A program made the position numbers and the translations under genes. From a bacterium (GTDB taxonomy: Bacteria; Verrucomicrobiota; Verrucomicrobiae; Limisphaerales; J093), in the NCBI GenBank assembly GCA_021839785.1, contig JAKCAB010000462.1:1-15917 (forward strand): a stretch of DNA of 15,917 bases, written 5' to 3'. The notes beneath the pieces were generated by a model. It was not told the origin of the DNA, ran no database searches, and saw only the letters and a program-made list of their open reading frames with translations. Positions 1-7,148 of the stretch are shown here, in pieces; positions within the stretch are counted from its first letter, which is position 1, and each line of letters starts with the position of its first letter.

Positions 1-1055
1 GCCGCGGCTTCCGCGTAGGTTTCGCCGACGACGAGCTCCCACGCGCGGACTTGCACGAAGGCCGCCGCGCCGGGCACCACGTTCGTGAGCACCAGCCAGG
101 GATCGTCGGTTTGCCAATACCCGGCCTGGCTGCCGTTCCCAAACGGCAGCGCCGGGCTCGCCGGTGCGAGTTGGTCCGCCGCCGGCCCCGCCCAAAGCTG
201 GGCGACGAAGCCCGGACCGGCCAGCCGCGTTGTGCAGTTCACGTCAAAGACCGGCGCATCCATCCCGGCGGCCTGATTGCTGAACCACACGGTGGCGCCG
301 GGCGGCGGCGTTCGGAAGCTGAGCCGGGCTTCGCGGCTCAAGGTTTCGCCAAATGCACTGCTTACCAAGACTTGGTAAGTGCCCAGGTCGGTGGCGCCCA
401 CGCTGGAGATGCCGTAAGCACTCAGAGTCGCGCCGGGAATGTCCACGCCGTTGAACCGCCATTGGTAGGCGACCGGCTGGGCGCTGTGCACCAAGACTTC
501 GAACCGGAATGATTGGCCCGGAAGTACGACACCGTCCGCGGGTTCTTGGGTGATCGTGGGCGGTCGGGGAACCAGGCAGAAGCTCTCCAAGCCTACGAGG
601 TCAGGCGGCACCACGGGCGGCATACCGTCGCCGCGGTCGCCACCGAGCACCACTTGGATGGTCTTGGAAATGCCAAACCTCGTTGGCGGCGGTGGAACTT
701 CAGTCCAGCCTCCAGAGCGATCCCAAGCCCGCAACTGGACATAAGCCACCTGGCCCGCCTCGACCGTGTTAACCACCACCGCCCCACCGATCACATAGCC
801 GGTCCCCTGGTAGTTCACGTCCTTGAAGGCAATGGCCGCGCCCACGGGCGCCAGGCTGTCGGGCGAGGGCCCGGCGTAGATTTGGCCCAGGAAAGCGCTG
901 CCCAGCGGAGTCTGGCAATCCACGTCATACACCGGCGCGTCCACGCCGAAGCCAGAACGATAGTTGCTGAAGTTCAGAGTGCCGGGACCGGCCTGCACCG
1001 CCAGAACAAAAGACAGGACGGCAACCGCTTGGAGGAATCGGAACGAGGGCCGCAT
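1..1055 (-). CDS. Secreted Ig-like protein with a duplicated flanking domain, 3'-partial
   Basis: Reading the minus strand from the ATG at 1055-1053 gives 351 codons with no stop; the gene leaves the window at base 1. Residues 1-22 look like a signal peptide, with a hydrophobic core [13 protein letters not shown] and a probable cut after VQA. Residues 165-247 form an Ig-like domain (starting [11 protein letters not shown], with [14 protein letters not shown] and [11 protein letters not shown]), the type common in verrucomicrobial exported proteins. Two related domains flank it, at about 26-140 and 253-351. They share DAPV(Y/F)DV(D/N)C, an AGP..D.LAP stretch, and a V.YVQLRAWD / A.FVQVRAWE strand. 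I do not recognise this flanking domain. The protein is probably periplasmic or surface-located, with no catalytic motif in view. The gene is divergent from the threonine aldolase, with 133 bases between the two starts, and no Shine-Dalgarno sequence is visible. Plus-strand frames across this stretch show no domain signal. Confidence 0.85.
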   Translation of the reverse strand, partial: MRPSFRFLQAVAVLSFVLAVQAGPGTLNFSNYRSGFGVDAPVYDVDCQTPLGSAFLGQIYAGPSPDSLAPVGAAIAFKDVNYQGTGYVIGGAVVVNTVEAGQVAYVQLRAWDRSGGWTEVPPPPTRFGISKTIQVVLGGDRGDGMPPVVPPDLVGLESFCLVPRPPTITQEPADGVVLPGQSFRFEVLVHSAQPVAYQWRFNGVDIPGATLSAYGISSVGATDLGTYQVLVSSAFGETLSREARLSFRTPPPGATVWFSNQAAGMDAPVFDVNCTTRLAGPGFVAQLWAGPAADQLAPASPALPFGNGSQAGYWQTDDPWLVLTNVVPGAAAFVQVRAWELVVGETYAEAA

Positions 1056-1188
1056 AACGGTATTTGGGTTTAGGACTGCTTGTGAAATACTCGCACATCT
1101 CGTGCCAAGAATCGATTCGTCAGGCTTCGCCGCCAACCCGGCGCAAGCCACTGGCCATCAGCCTGCCGGCCCGCTAGGCTGCGCCGCC

Positions 1189-2217
1189 ATGAACCGCCCG
1201 ATCGATCTCCGCAGCGACACCGTCACCAAGCCCACCTCCGCCATGCGCCGCGCGATGGCGGAGGCCGAGGTGGGCGACGACGTCTTTGGCGACGACCCCA
1301 CCGTGCAACGCCTTGAAACCCGCGTCGCCGAGGTGCTCGGCAAAGAAGCGGCGCTCTTCGTCCCGTCCGGCGCGATGGCGAACCAGCTCGCCGTCCGCGT
1401 CCACACCCAGCCCGGCGACGAAATCCTCCTCGACGCGAACGCGCACATCTATTTCTACGAGGCGGGCGGCCCAGCGGCGCTGAGCGGGGTCATGTGCCGT
1501 TGCCTGGCCGGCACGCGCGGCGTGTTCACCGGCGCGGACGTGGCAGCGGCGTTGCGCCCGGCGGACGTTCACTTTCCGCCCACGCGCCTGGTCTGCGTGG
1601 AAAACACCCACAACCGCGGCGGCGGCAAGGTCTGGCCGCTCGACCGTCTTTCGGAAGTCGCGACGACCGCGCGTCAACACGGTTTGAAACTCCACCTCGA
1701 CGGCGCCCGCCTCTGGAACGCCAGCGTGGCCAGCGGCGTGCCGGAGCGCGATTACGCGGCGCTGTTTGACACCGTCAGCGTGTGCTTCTCAAAAGGTCTC
1801 GGCGCGCCGGTCGGTTCCGCGCTGACCGGTCCGCAGAAGTTGATCGAGCGCGCGCGCCGCTTCCGAAAACAATTCGGCGGCGGGATGCGGCAGGTCGGGA
1901 TCGTCGCGGCCGGCGCGTTGCACGCTTTGGAGCATCACCGCGAGCGCTTGGCCGAAGACCACGCCAACGCTCGCCGCCTGGCGACCGCGCTGGCGGAAAT
2001 GCCCGGCGTCGATATTGACCCGGCCACGGTGGAAACCAACCTCGTCTATTTCCGCGTCACGCGCGTCCCGGCCGCCGATTTGGTCGCGCGACTCAAAGCT
2101 GCCGACGTGCTCGTCCTCGCCAGCGGACCCGACACCATTCGCGCCGTGACCAACCTCGAAGTTTCCGCGGCCGACATTGAAACCGCCATCGCGGCGCTGC
2201 GGACGGCGCTGCGTTAG
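1189..2217 (+). CDS. ltaE: Low-specificity L-threonine aldolase (PLP enzyme)
   Basis: This 342-residue protein has the normal length for the family. The enzyme cleaves L-threonine or allo-threonine to glycine and acetaldehyde in the cytoplasm. Visible signatures are the N-terminal [17 protein letters not shown], then [21 protein letters not shown] (Asp171 and Arg174 would contact the cofactor), and [12 protein letters not shown], in which Lys202 is the expected Schiff-base lysine for pyridoxal phosphate. The reading frame stays open upstream to 964, but that part would overlap the divergent gene and has no family similarity. The ATG at 1189 begins directly at the conserved N-terminus and is chosen. 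No Shine-Dalgarno sequence is visible. The next gene downstream on the same strand is a dihydrolipoyl dehydrogenase, 159 bases away. I saw no sign of damage. Confidence in the family is high; exact stereo-preference cannot be read from sequence. Confidence 0.95.
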   Translation: MNRPIDLRSDTVTKPTSAMRRAMAEAEVGDDVFGDDPTVQRLETRVAEVLGKEAALFVPSGAMANQLAVRVHTQPGDEILLDANAHIYFYEAGGPAALSGVMCRCLAGTRGVFTGADVAAALRPADVHFPPTRLVCVENTHNRGGGKVWPLDRLSEVATTARQHGLKLHLDGARLWNASVASGVPERDYAALFDTVSVCFSKGLGAPVGSALTGPQKLIERARRFRKQFGGGMRQVGIVAAGALHALEHHRERLAEDHANARRLATALAEMPGVDIDPATVETNLVYFRVTRVPAADLVARLKAADVLVLASGPDTIRAVTNLEVSAADIETAIAALRTALR

Positions 2218-2252
2218 GCCGGCCCGAGCCCCGCATCGCGCCTGGCAGCGTT

Positions 2253-2325
2253 CTGATTTCAAATGGGTGGCTGCGCCGCGGCGGCGGCGCAGGGCGGTGC
2301 GGCAGCACCGCCGCCACCAAATCAG
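2253..2325. other. Intergenic three-way-junction (cruciform/RNA) element
   Basis: The space between ltaE and lpdA contains three nested inverted repeats that abut. The outer stem pairs CTGATTT (2253-2259) plus GGTGG (2266-2270) with CCACC and AAATCAG (2314-2325), with a six-base bulge CAAATG on the left side. Inside it are an 8-bp hairpin, CTGCGCCG / CGGCGCAG (2271-2278 and 2285-2292), and immediately next to it another 8-bp hairpin, GGCGGTGC / GCACCGCC (2293-2300 and 2305-2312). Together they form a compact three-armed fold. No T-run follows, so it is not a typical intrinsic terminator. It could be a repeated palindromic element, an mRNA processing or stabilising structure between the two genes, or a remnant of a small mobile element. 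The pairing is seen directly; the role is unknown. Confidence 0.6.
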
Positions 2326-2376
2326 GATCTACCTCGCGCTTGCCGGGCTGGTTCCGTCGCGCGAGTGTTCCGGCCG

Positions 2377-3765
2377 ATGCCAACCGCATTCGATCTCATC
2401 GTCATCGGCGCTGGACCGGGCGGCTATGTGGCCGCCATCAAGGCCGCGCAACTCGGCCTCACCGTCGCCTGCATCGAGCGCGAAGCCGCGCTCGGCGGCA
2501 CCTGCCTGCGCATTGGCTGCATCCCCAGCAAGGTTCTGCTCGAATCCAGCGAGAAATTCGCGGAGGCAAAAGGCGACTTCGCCCGCCACGGCATCAAGCT
2601 CGGCGCGGTCGAGCTCGATTTGCCCGCGATGCTCCGGCGCAAAGACACCGTCGTCACCACGCTCACCAAGGGCGTCGAGGGCCTGTTCAAGAAAAACAAA
2701 GTCACTCGCTTCGCCGGCCACGGGCGGCTGGCCGGACCTGGCCAGGTCATCGTTGAAAGCAAAGACGGCATGATCGAGCTTTCTGCGAAACACATCCTCA
2801 TCGCCACCGGCAGCAAGCCCGCGCCGCTGAAAGGCGTCGAGTTGGACGGCGACCGCATCGGCACCAGCACGGAGGCGTTGTGCTATCCGGAAGTGCCCAA
2901 GCAACTGGTCGTGATCGGCGCCGGTTACATCGGCCTCGAACTCAGCTCGGTCTGGAGCCGGCTGGGCGCGAAGGTCACCGTGCTCGAATTCCTGCCGCGC
3001 ATTCTGCCGGGCATGGACAGCGAACTCGCGGCTGAGGCGCAAAAAATTTTCACCAAGCAAGGCCTCGAGTTCCGCCTCGGCGCCCGCGTCACTGCGGCGA
3101 AGACCACCAAGAAAGGCTGCCGCGTTGAAATTGAAGGCGCGGAACCGGTCGAGTGCGACCGCGTCCTGCTCGCCGTTGGCCGTGTGCCAAACACCGACAA
3201 CCTCGGCCTCGACACCAGCGGCCTCGCGCTCGACGAGAAAGGCCGCATCCCCGTGGACGATCACTTCGCAACGCAGGCGTCGGGCGTCTTCGCCCTCGGC
3301 GACGTGATCCGCGGGCCGATGCTGGCGCACAAGGCCGAGGAGGAAGGCATCGCCTGCGTCGAGCGTCTCGTCACCGGCTACGGTCACGTGGACTACAACA
3401 CGATTCCCGGCGTGGTTTACACGCACCCGGAGATCGCGTCGGTGGGCCGCAGCGAAGATCAACTCAAAGATGAGAAGGCCGAGTACCGCAAGGGCGTGTT
3501 TCCGTTCATGGGCAGTGGCCGGGCGCGGTCACTCGGCCAGACCGAAGGCCGCGTGAAAGTGCTGGCCGACGCGAAGACCGACCGTGTCTTGGGAGTCCAC
3601 ATCATCGGCCCGCGCGCCGGCGATTTGATCGCCGAAGCCGCCGCGGCAATGGCGTTTGGCGCGAGCAGCGAAGACATCGCCCGCGTCTGCCACGCTCACC
3701 CGACCCTGGCCGAGTCGCTCAAAGAAGCGGCATTGGCCGTGACGGGGCAGGCGATTCATGTTTGA
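2377..3765 (+). CDS. lpdA: Dihydrolipoyl dehydrogenase (E3 / glycine cleavage L-protein)
   Basis: This 462-residue flavoprotein reoxidises dihydrolipoamide with NAD+ and serves 2-oxoacid dehydrogenase complexes and the glycine cleavage system. The N-terminal FAD fold shows GAGPGG (11-16). The redox disulfide lies in GGTCLRIGCIPSK, with Cys43 and Cys48. The NAD-binding fold shows GAGYIG (181-186). FALGD (305-309) is the second FAD contact. The C-terminal interface motif HAHPTLAESLKEA supplies the catalytic His441-Glu446 pair. Length and all key residues are intact. The frame is open upstream to 2263, but that stretch crosses the GC-rich hairpin element and gives an Ala-rich, non-family sequence; the ATG at 2377 starts at the usual N-terminus. 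No E1 or E2 component gene lies nearby, so which complex it serves cannot be told. It sits between a threonine aldolase gene and a small membrane protein gene. Confidence 0.96.
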   Translation: MPTAFDLIVIGAGPGGYVAAIKAAQLGLTVACIEREAALGGTCLRIGCIPSKVLLESSEKFAEAKGDFARHGIKLGAVELDLPAMLRRKDTVVTTLTKGVEGLFKKNKVTRFAGHGRLAGPGQVIVESKDGMIELSAKHILIATGSKPAPLKGVELDGDRIGTSTEALCYPEVPKQLVVIGAGYIGLELSSVWSRLGAKVTVLEFLPRILPGMDSELAAEAQKIFTKQGLEFRLGARVTAAKTTKKGCRVEIEGAEPVECDRVLLAVGRVPNTDNLGLDTSGLALDEKGRIPVDDHFATQASGVFALGDVIRGPMLAHKAEEEGIACVERLVTGYGHVDYNTIPGVVYTHPEIASVGRSEDQLKDEKAEYRKGVFPFMGSGRARSLGQTEGRVKVLADAKTDRVLGVHIIGPRAGDLIAEAAAAMAFGASSEDIARVCHAHPTLAESLKEAALAVTGQAIHV

Positions 3766-3797
3766 CCGTTTCCTCCAACACTTGACCGACAGCCGCG

Positions 3798-4010
3798 ATG
3801 GGCCTGTTCGCGATGATCGTCTTCTGGTTCGCGGCCATCCGCCTGTGGGTGGTCGATGAACCCAAGCTGCCGCTGATCTTCATCGGCATCTGGCTGCTGT
3901 GTTTCTTCGGCTTCCCTTACCTGGCGCGCAGCCCGTACTGGTTCATCGCCGCCGAGGCGCTGATGGCCGCGATTCTCTTGATCGTTGCCAAGTACAAGGA
4001 AGGAAGCTGA
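3798..4010 (+). CDS. Small hydrophobic membrane protein, 70 residues
   Basis: The ORF encodes a 70-residue, strongly hydrophobic protein. It has two or three potential membrane segments: about residues 3-16 (weak and short), about 26-42 (LIFIGIWLLCFFGFPYL) and about 49-63 (FIAAEALMAAILLIV), ending in a charged tail KYKEGS. An in-frame stop at 3783-3785 limits the upstream end, and the ATG at 3798 is the first usable start after it. It lies 32 bases after lpdA on the same strand and could be co-transcribed. I do not recognise a family. The continuous membrane-type composition in a GC-rich window argues for a real gene rather than a chance frame. The function is unknown; it might be an inner-membrane accessory protein. 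After it, 4011-4233 holds no convincing gene. Confidence 0.65.
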   Translation: MGLFAMIVFWFAAIRLWVVDEPKLPLIFIGIWLLCFFGFPYLARSPYWFIAAEALMAAILLIVAKYKEGS

Positions 4011-4233
4011 ATGCCATCGCCGTCTTGATCCAAAGCCAGTCGGTCGCCGGCGTCTTCGCCGATCGCCCGCCGTCGATCCGGCGTCCGCAGCGGACTCCAA
4101 CGCGATCCTGCGCACTTTCAGGTGAGGGCACGGTCTGGGTCCAACGCCGCCGGTGAACTGCGTGCCCGGGGTCGCCCCCGGCCATTGCCCGCGGGACTTT
4201 GAGGCGGCATTGTGAAAAACTTGGTTTGGGTTC

Positions 4234-4605
4234 ATGAGTGCTGAATTGGATACGTCACCGCGCGAGCGGCTGCTCTTCCTGGGCGCCCGGGCCATGACTA
4301 CGCCGGCTGAGCGGGCCGCCTATCTGGCCGAGGCCTGCAGCGATGACCCGGCTTTGCGTCGCCGGGTGGAGGCCCTGCTGGGGGAGGAGACTGCGATGGG
4401 TAGCTTCCTGGAGACCCCTGCCGTCGGCGGCAGACCGTCCGCCCCGCCCGGTGCCGGCCTGGCCGGAGACGAGACCGCGCCGGCTGGAACTCCGGCCGAA
4501 AGGGCGGGGGACCGCATCGGACGTTATCGGCTGCTCCAAAAGATCGGTGAGGGCGGCGCGGGGGTGGTGTACCTGGCGGAACAGGAGGAGCCGGTGCGGC
4601 GGCGG
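4234..4605 (+). pseudogene. Ser/Thr protein kinase, N-terminal remnant only
   Basis: From the ATG at 4234 the frame encodes the start of a planctomycete/verrucomicrobial-style protein kinase. First comes a juxta-domain, RERLLFLGARAMTTPAERAA, with AEACSDDPALRRRVEALL and GSFLETPA. The kinase opening IGRYRLLQKIGEGGAGVVYL, with the glycine-rich loop, starts near residue 95. The similarity stops after AEQEEPVRRR, just before the expected VALK lysine strand, so no catalytic lysine, HRD or DFG motif exists. From about 4596 the DNA instead matches a sigma factor in another frame. The kinase frame continues as unrelated basic sequence to a stop at 4816-4818. A chimeric 194-residue product might be made but cannot be an active kinase. 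The gene is called a remnant because the entire catalytic core is missing. Confidence 0.85.
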
Positions 4606-4925
4606 AGGCGATGCGACGCATTCTGGTCGAGCACGCCCGACGCAAGAAGAGCCAGAAACGCGGGAGCGGCGCCGAACCGGTCGAACTGGATGAATCGGTG
4701 CTGGTGCCCGCCGCCCCGCCCGATGAATTGCTGGCGGTTCACGAGGCGCTCGACAAACTCGCCAAAGTCGATCCGGCCGCCGCCGAGTTGGTCAAGCTGC
4801 GCTATTTTGTCGGCATGACGATGGAGGAGGCGGCCACGGCCATGGGCCTGGCCAAACGGACAACGGAGAGTCTCTGGACCTACGCCCGGGTCTGGCTGCG
4901 GCGCGAAATGCGCAGCCTGGCCTAG
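4596..4925 (+). pseudogene. ECF-type sigma factor, C-terminal half
   Basis: In the frame of 4611, and extending back to about 4596, the translation AAAEAMRRILVEHARRKK matches the interdomain segment of the ECF-like sigma factors often found beside kinases in these bacteria (the TIGR02999 type). It continues with ELDESVLVPAAPPDELLAVH and the sigma region 4 helix-turn-helix around LVKLRYFVGMTMEEAATAMG and ESLWTYARVWLRREM, then a stop at 4923-4925. Region 2, which binds core polymerase and the -10 element, is absent. From the ATG at 4611 a 104-residue protein could be made, with only the linker and the -35-binding domain. It would not work as a normal sigma factor; it could at most be a DNA-binding fragment. 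It is joined upstream to a kinase N-terminus in a different frame. Confidence 0.85.
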
Positions 4926-5067
4926 TCGCTGGAAATCCAAGCCAGCGACACCCACCGATCCTTTGCGGGTTCCCGGCCGCGTTTTCGCAAGTAGGGGGTG
5001 GAACGAGCCGAGCGTAATGACCCCACGCCGGGGCTCAAACCCGCCCCGAAGCTCGGGGCACATACGC

Positions 5068-5787
5068 ATGAAAACTCAGATGGTACTGCGCGCGCTCATA
5101 CTTACGGCCACCGCGGGAGCCGCCGCGTTCGGACTTCGCGGACTTGCGCCCGCCCGGACTTTGACCTCCCCCTTGGATGAGGTGCCCCCGCTCGAGTACT
5201 TCGCCTCCGCCAAGTCCTTTTCGGAGGTGGAGCCGGCCAGAGCCCGGCTCCAGGCTTTGTCGCGTCGCTACCTGTATGCGGTTCAGGTCCGGCAGGCGGT
5301 GGCGTTGCGCGGTCATCGTGCGAGCGAAGTCGGCGGCGTGTCCGCTGGGGCAGCGTGTGTCAGCCAGACGGTGCAGGAGTTGGAGGAGGCGACCCGGGGA
5401 TTTCGAGGCACCGGCGAGGAACCGGTCCTCACCCACGGTCTCTTGATCTGCCTGGCCAGCGAGCATCGCTATGAACGTTGGATCGATGTCTATCTGGACC
5501 TGTTGTATCGGCACCCCACGGAGGAGGTGGTTGGCGTCCTGGCGAACGCCGCGGTCACGGCCGGGCGGGCCACGGGACGCCTCGAGGAGGTGCTCGATGG
5601 TTTTCGCCATGTCAGCAGCATTCCCTTCGACTTCGAGGCCAAACACCGGGTGCAGGCCGCGCTCGCTGGCCTGTGGTGCGGGTGCGGGCGGAGCGCAGCC
5701 GGGAAACGCCGCGTTTCCCAAACCGCAACGGCTGACGCGCTTACAGCGGATTATGATCGTCGGCACGGCCCCTGGTCGGCGCCGTGA
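5068..5787 (+). CDS. Exported helical protein of unknown function
   Basis: The product is 239 residues from the ATG at 5068. Residues 1-29 look like a signal peptide or anchor (MKTQMVLRALILTATAGAAA). The frame is open back to 4963, but the extension is basic and the hydrophobic segment normally sits at the N-terminus. Residues 40-195 are rich in predicted helices (VEPARARLQALSRRYLYAVQ, HRYERWIDVYLDLLYRH, EEVVGVLANAAVTAGRATGR) and resemble helical-repeat proteins, but I recognise no family. The last 40 residues change character (WCGCGRSAAGKRRVSQ...) and cover a hairpin, so the natural C-terminus may have been altered. The stop overlaps the GTG of the signal-peptidase-like gene by four bases (GTGA), which suggests coupling. 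The function is unknown. Confidence 0.6.
   Translation: MKTQMVLRALILTATAGAAAFGLRGLAPARTLTSPLDEVPPLEYFASAKSFSEVEPARARLQALSRRYLYAVQVRQAVALRGHRASEVGGVSAGAACVSQTVQELEEATRGFRGTGEEPVLTHGLLICLASEHRYERWIDVYLDLLYRHPTEEVVGVLANAAVTAGRATGRLEEVLDGFRHVSSIPFDFEAKHRVQAALAGLWCGCGRSAAGKRRVSQTATADALTADYDRRHGPWSAP
5696..5734 (+). other. Hairpin inside the 3' end of the unknown exported-protein gene
   Basis: GGGAAACG (5701-5708) pairs perfectly with CGTTTCCC (5712-5719) around a three-base loop. An outer CAGCCG (5696-5701) can alternatively pair with CGGCTG (5729-5734). No T-run follows, so termination is unlikely. It coincides with the place where the upstream protein loses its regular composition, and it lies just before the possible true start of the signal peptidase at 5753. 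It may be chance, a translation-coupling structure, or a scar. Confidence 0.35.
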
Positions 5788-6299
5788 CGCTTTTCCACTC
5801 CCGGTTCAGTCTGGTGCTGAGTCTCGGGGAGAGCATGCGTCCCACACTGGGCAGCCGGGAGCTCCTGCTGGTGGATCGCGCGGCCTACCGGCACACCGAT
5901 CCGCGCCGCGGGGAGATCGTCGTGGCCAGGCATTTGGGGGGGTGGATTATCAAGCGGGTTGTGGGCTTGCCGGGAGAGACCGTGGAGGTCCATCAAGGCC
6001 GGCTGTTGATCAGTGAACTGCCCTGCCAGGAAGGCTACCGGCTGTTGCCTGGCTCGCTCAGCATCGGCCCCGGCAAGCTGCAACCCGATCGCTATGCGTT
6101 GCTGGGCGACAACCGCAACATGTTGGCCGAGGAGACCATCCATGCGGTGGTGGCGCAGGATCAAATCCTGGGCCGGGTGGTCGGTTCCCTGCGTCTCGGG
6201 CCTCGCGAGTCGATGACTGCCGCTGGCGGAGAAGACGGTGCGCAAAGTCCGGAGAGTATTCGCGGCCGAGAGCCGGCCTCAAACCTCCCGGGCACCTGA
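5784..6299 (+). CDS. Signal peptidase I-like protein (S26), membrane anchor apparently lost
   Basis: The 171-residue product from the GTG at 5784 carries the S26 signal peptidase motifs. These are GESMRPTL with catalytic Ser17, RRGEIVVA, IIKRVVGLPGETVEV with general-base Lys57, and YALLGDNRN at about 104-112 (box E; the usual following serine-aspartate is replaced by MLAEE). The family cleaves signal peptides at the outer face of the membrane and normally has a transmembrane helix right before the Ser motif. Here only 14 residues precede it. Skipping one C of the CCCC run at 5769-5772 would join this frame to an ATG at 5753 and give MIVGTALVGAVTLFHS, a fitting hydrophobic anchor. The gene is therefore either frameshifted, misread in the assembly, or an unanchored variant. 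The last 30 or so residues are low-complexity and not family-like. Confidence 0.75.
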   Translation: MTLFHSRFSLVLSLGESMRPTLGSRELLLVDRAAYRHTDPRRGEIVVARHLGGWIIKRVVGLPGETVEVHQGRLLISELPCQEGYRLLPGSLSIGPGKLQPDRYALLGDNRNMLAEETIHAVVAQDQILGRVVGSLRLGPRESMTAAGGEDGAQSPESIRGREPASNLPGT

Positions 6300-6375
6300 A
6301 CTCCAGCCGGCGCGCCGGAATGAATTCAAGCAGGGAGGCGCGTGCGGACTTCCAGTTCGGATTGCGCATGGTGAG

Positions 6376-6984
6376 ATGATGCACCTGCCGCGGATGGCAG
6401 CCAACGACCGTGCCGGCACGCCGCCAGCCCCGATCGCGCTCGTGGACTCCGACCGGACCATGCTAGCCGGATCGGCTGGCACCCTGCGGATCCGGCCGCA
6501 CGACCAGGTGACGCTGAAGCTGGCGATGCTCTACGAGGGCCAATGCGCTGGCCTGGGAGCGACGCGCGCCGCGGCCAAGTTCGGCTACACCCGCCAGGGC
6601 TATTACAGGCTCCTGCACCGGTTTCACGACCTGGGCACACGCGCCTTCTTCCAGCGGTCCGGTCCCAAGACCAACTACCGCCGCCGGGAGGAAATCATTC
6701 GGGTGGTCGTCCGCCACCGGTTCCAGAATCTGGAAGCCTCCGGCCCCGAACTGGTCCGCCGCCTCCGCGACAGCGGGTTCCGCATCAGCGCCCGCAGTGG
6801 GGAGCGAATCCTCACCGAGTACGGCCTCCGCCAGCGAGCCCACTCGAAGACAAGGGCAAAGGCCCACCGACGACCGTCTGTCCGATTAAGCCTGCTGCCT
6901 CGGGTCGCGGACATCGGCACGGAGAGATCCGTGGGATTGGGCCAACTGGAATCGGCTGCCAATTCACCTTCATTCGCGCGATGA
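6376..6984 (+). pseudogene. Transposase-like helix-turn-helix protein, truncated
   Basis: The clear coding signal runs from about 6480 to 6860. It includes two successive helix-turn-helix modules: residues about 46-92 of the 202-residue frame (VTLKLAMLYEG, ATRAAAKFGYTRQGYYRLLH) and about 104-152 (REEIIRVVVRHRF, ELVRRLRDSGFRISARSGER, ILTEYGL). The linker GPKTNYRR and this double-HTH plan are typical of the DNA-binding N-terminus of insertion-sequence transposases. No DDE catalytic domain follows; after about residue 160 the frame turns to unrelated sequence and stops at 6982-6984. The ATG at 6376 is the most reasonable start, but the native one is unclear; the frame is open back to 6238 and overlaps the end of the preceding gene. 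I saw no terminal inverted repeats. Most likely it is a relic of an insertion sequence; a small stand-alone regulator is less likely. The region 6985-7148 holds no gene. Confidence 0.6.
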
Positions 6985-7148
6985 CCTGTCACCAGAATTC
7001 GGAGCGACGCAGGTCTCCGCTGTTTGAATGCCGGCCGGACAATTGGCCACAAAAACATTGACTCGGCGCCATCGGCTGGCACTACTTTCATTTCAGTTAA
7101 TCGTAGCGAAAACAGCAGATACCACGCAGTTCAATCAACCGAACAACT

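Noticed and set aside
51..1073. Two plus-strand frames (51-512 and 513-1073) that appear to fill the left edge
   Set aside because: They lack domains, while the minus strand gives one uninterrupted frame with a signal peptide, an Ig fold and a duplicated domain.
964..1188. N-terminal extension of the threonine aldolase
   Set aside because: It overlaps the divergent gene and has no family similarity; the conserved N-terminus begins at 1189.
2263..2376. N-terminal extension of the dihydrolipoyl dehydrogenase
   Set aside because: It translates the hairpin element into low-complexity Ala/Pro sequence; the FAD motif is correctly placed from 2377.
2329..3462. A 377-codon minus-strand frame opposite lpdA
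   Set aside because: It lies antisense to an intact, fully motif-supported enzyme, and its translation has no domain signal.
4926..4948. A 7-bp hairpin (TCGCTGG / CCAGCGA) after the sigma remnant
   Set aside because: The stem is short, the loop is nine bases and no T-run follows, so it cannot be called a terminator.
6307..6318. A perfect 12-bp palindrome CCGGCGCGCCGG
   Set aside because: It is isolated, common in GC-rich DNA, and has no partner at the other side of the transposase-like remnant.
7058..7088. A possible promoter, TTGACT then TACTTT, upstream of the 7149 gene
   Set aside because: The spacing is 19 bases and the -10 match is weak; such matches are expected by chance.
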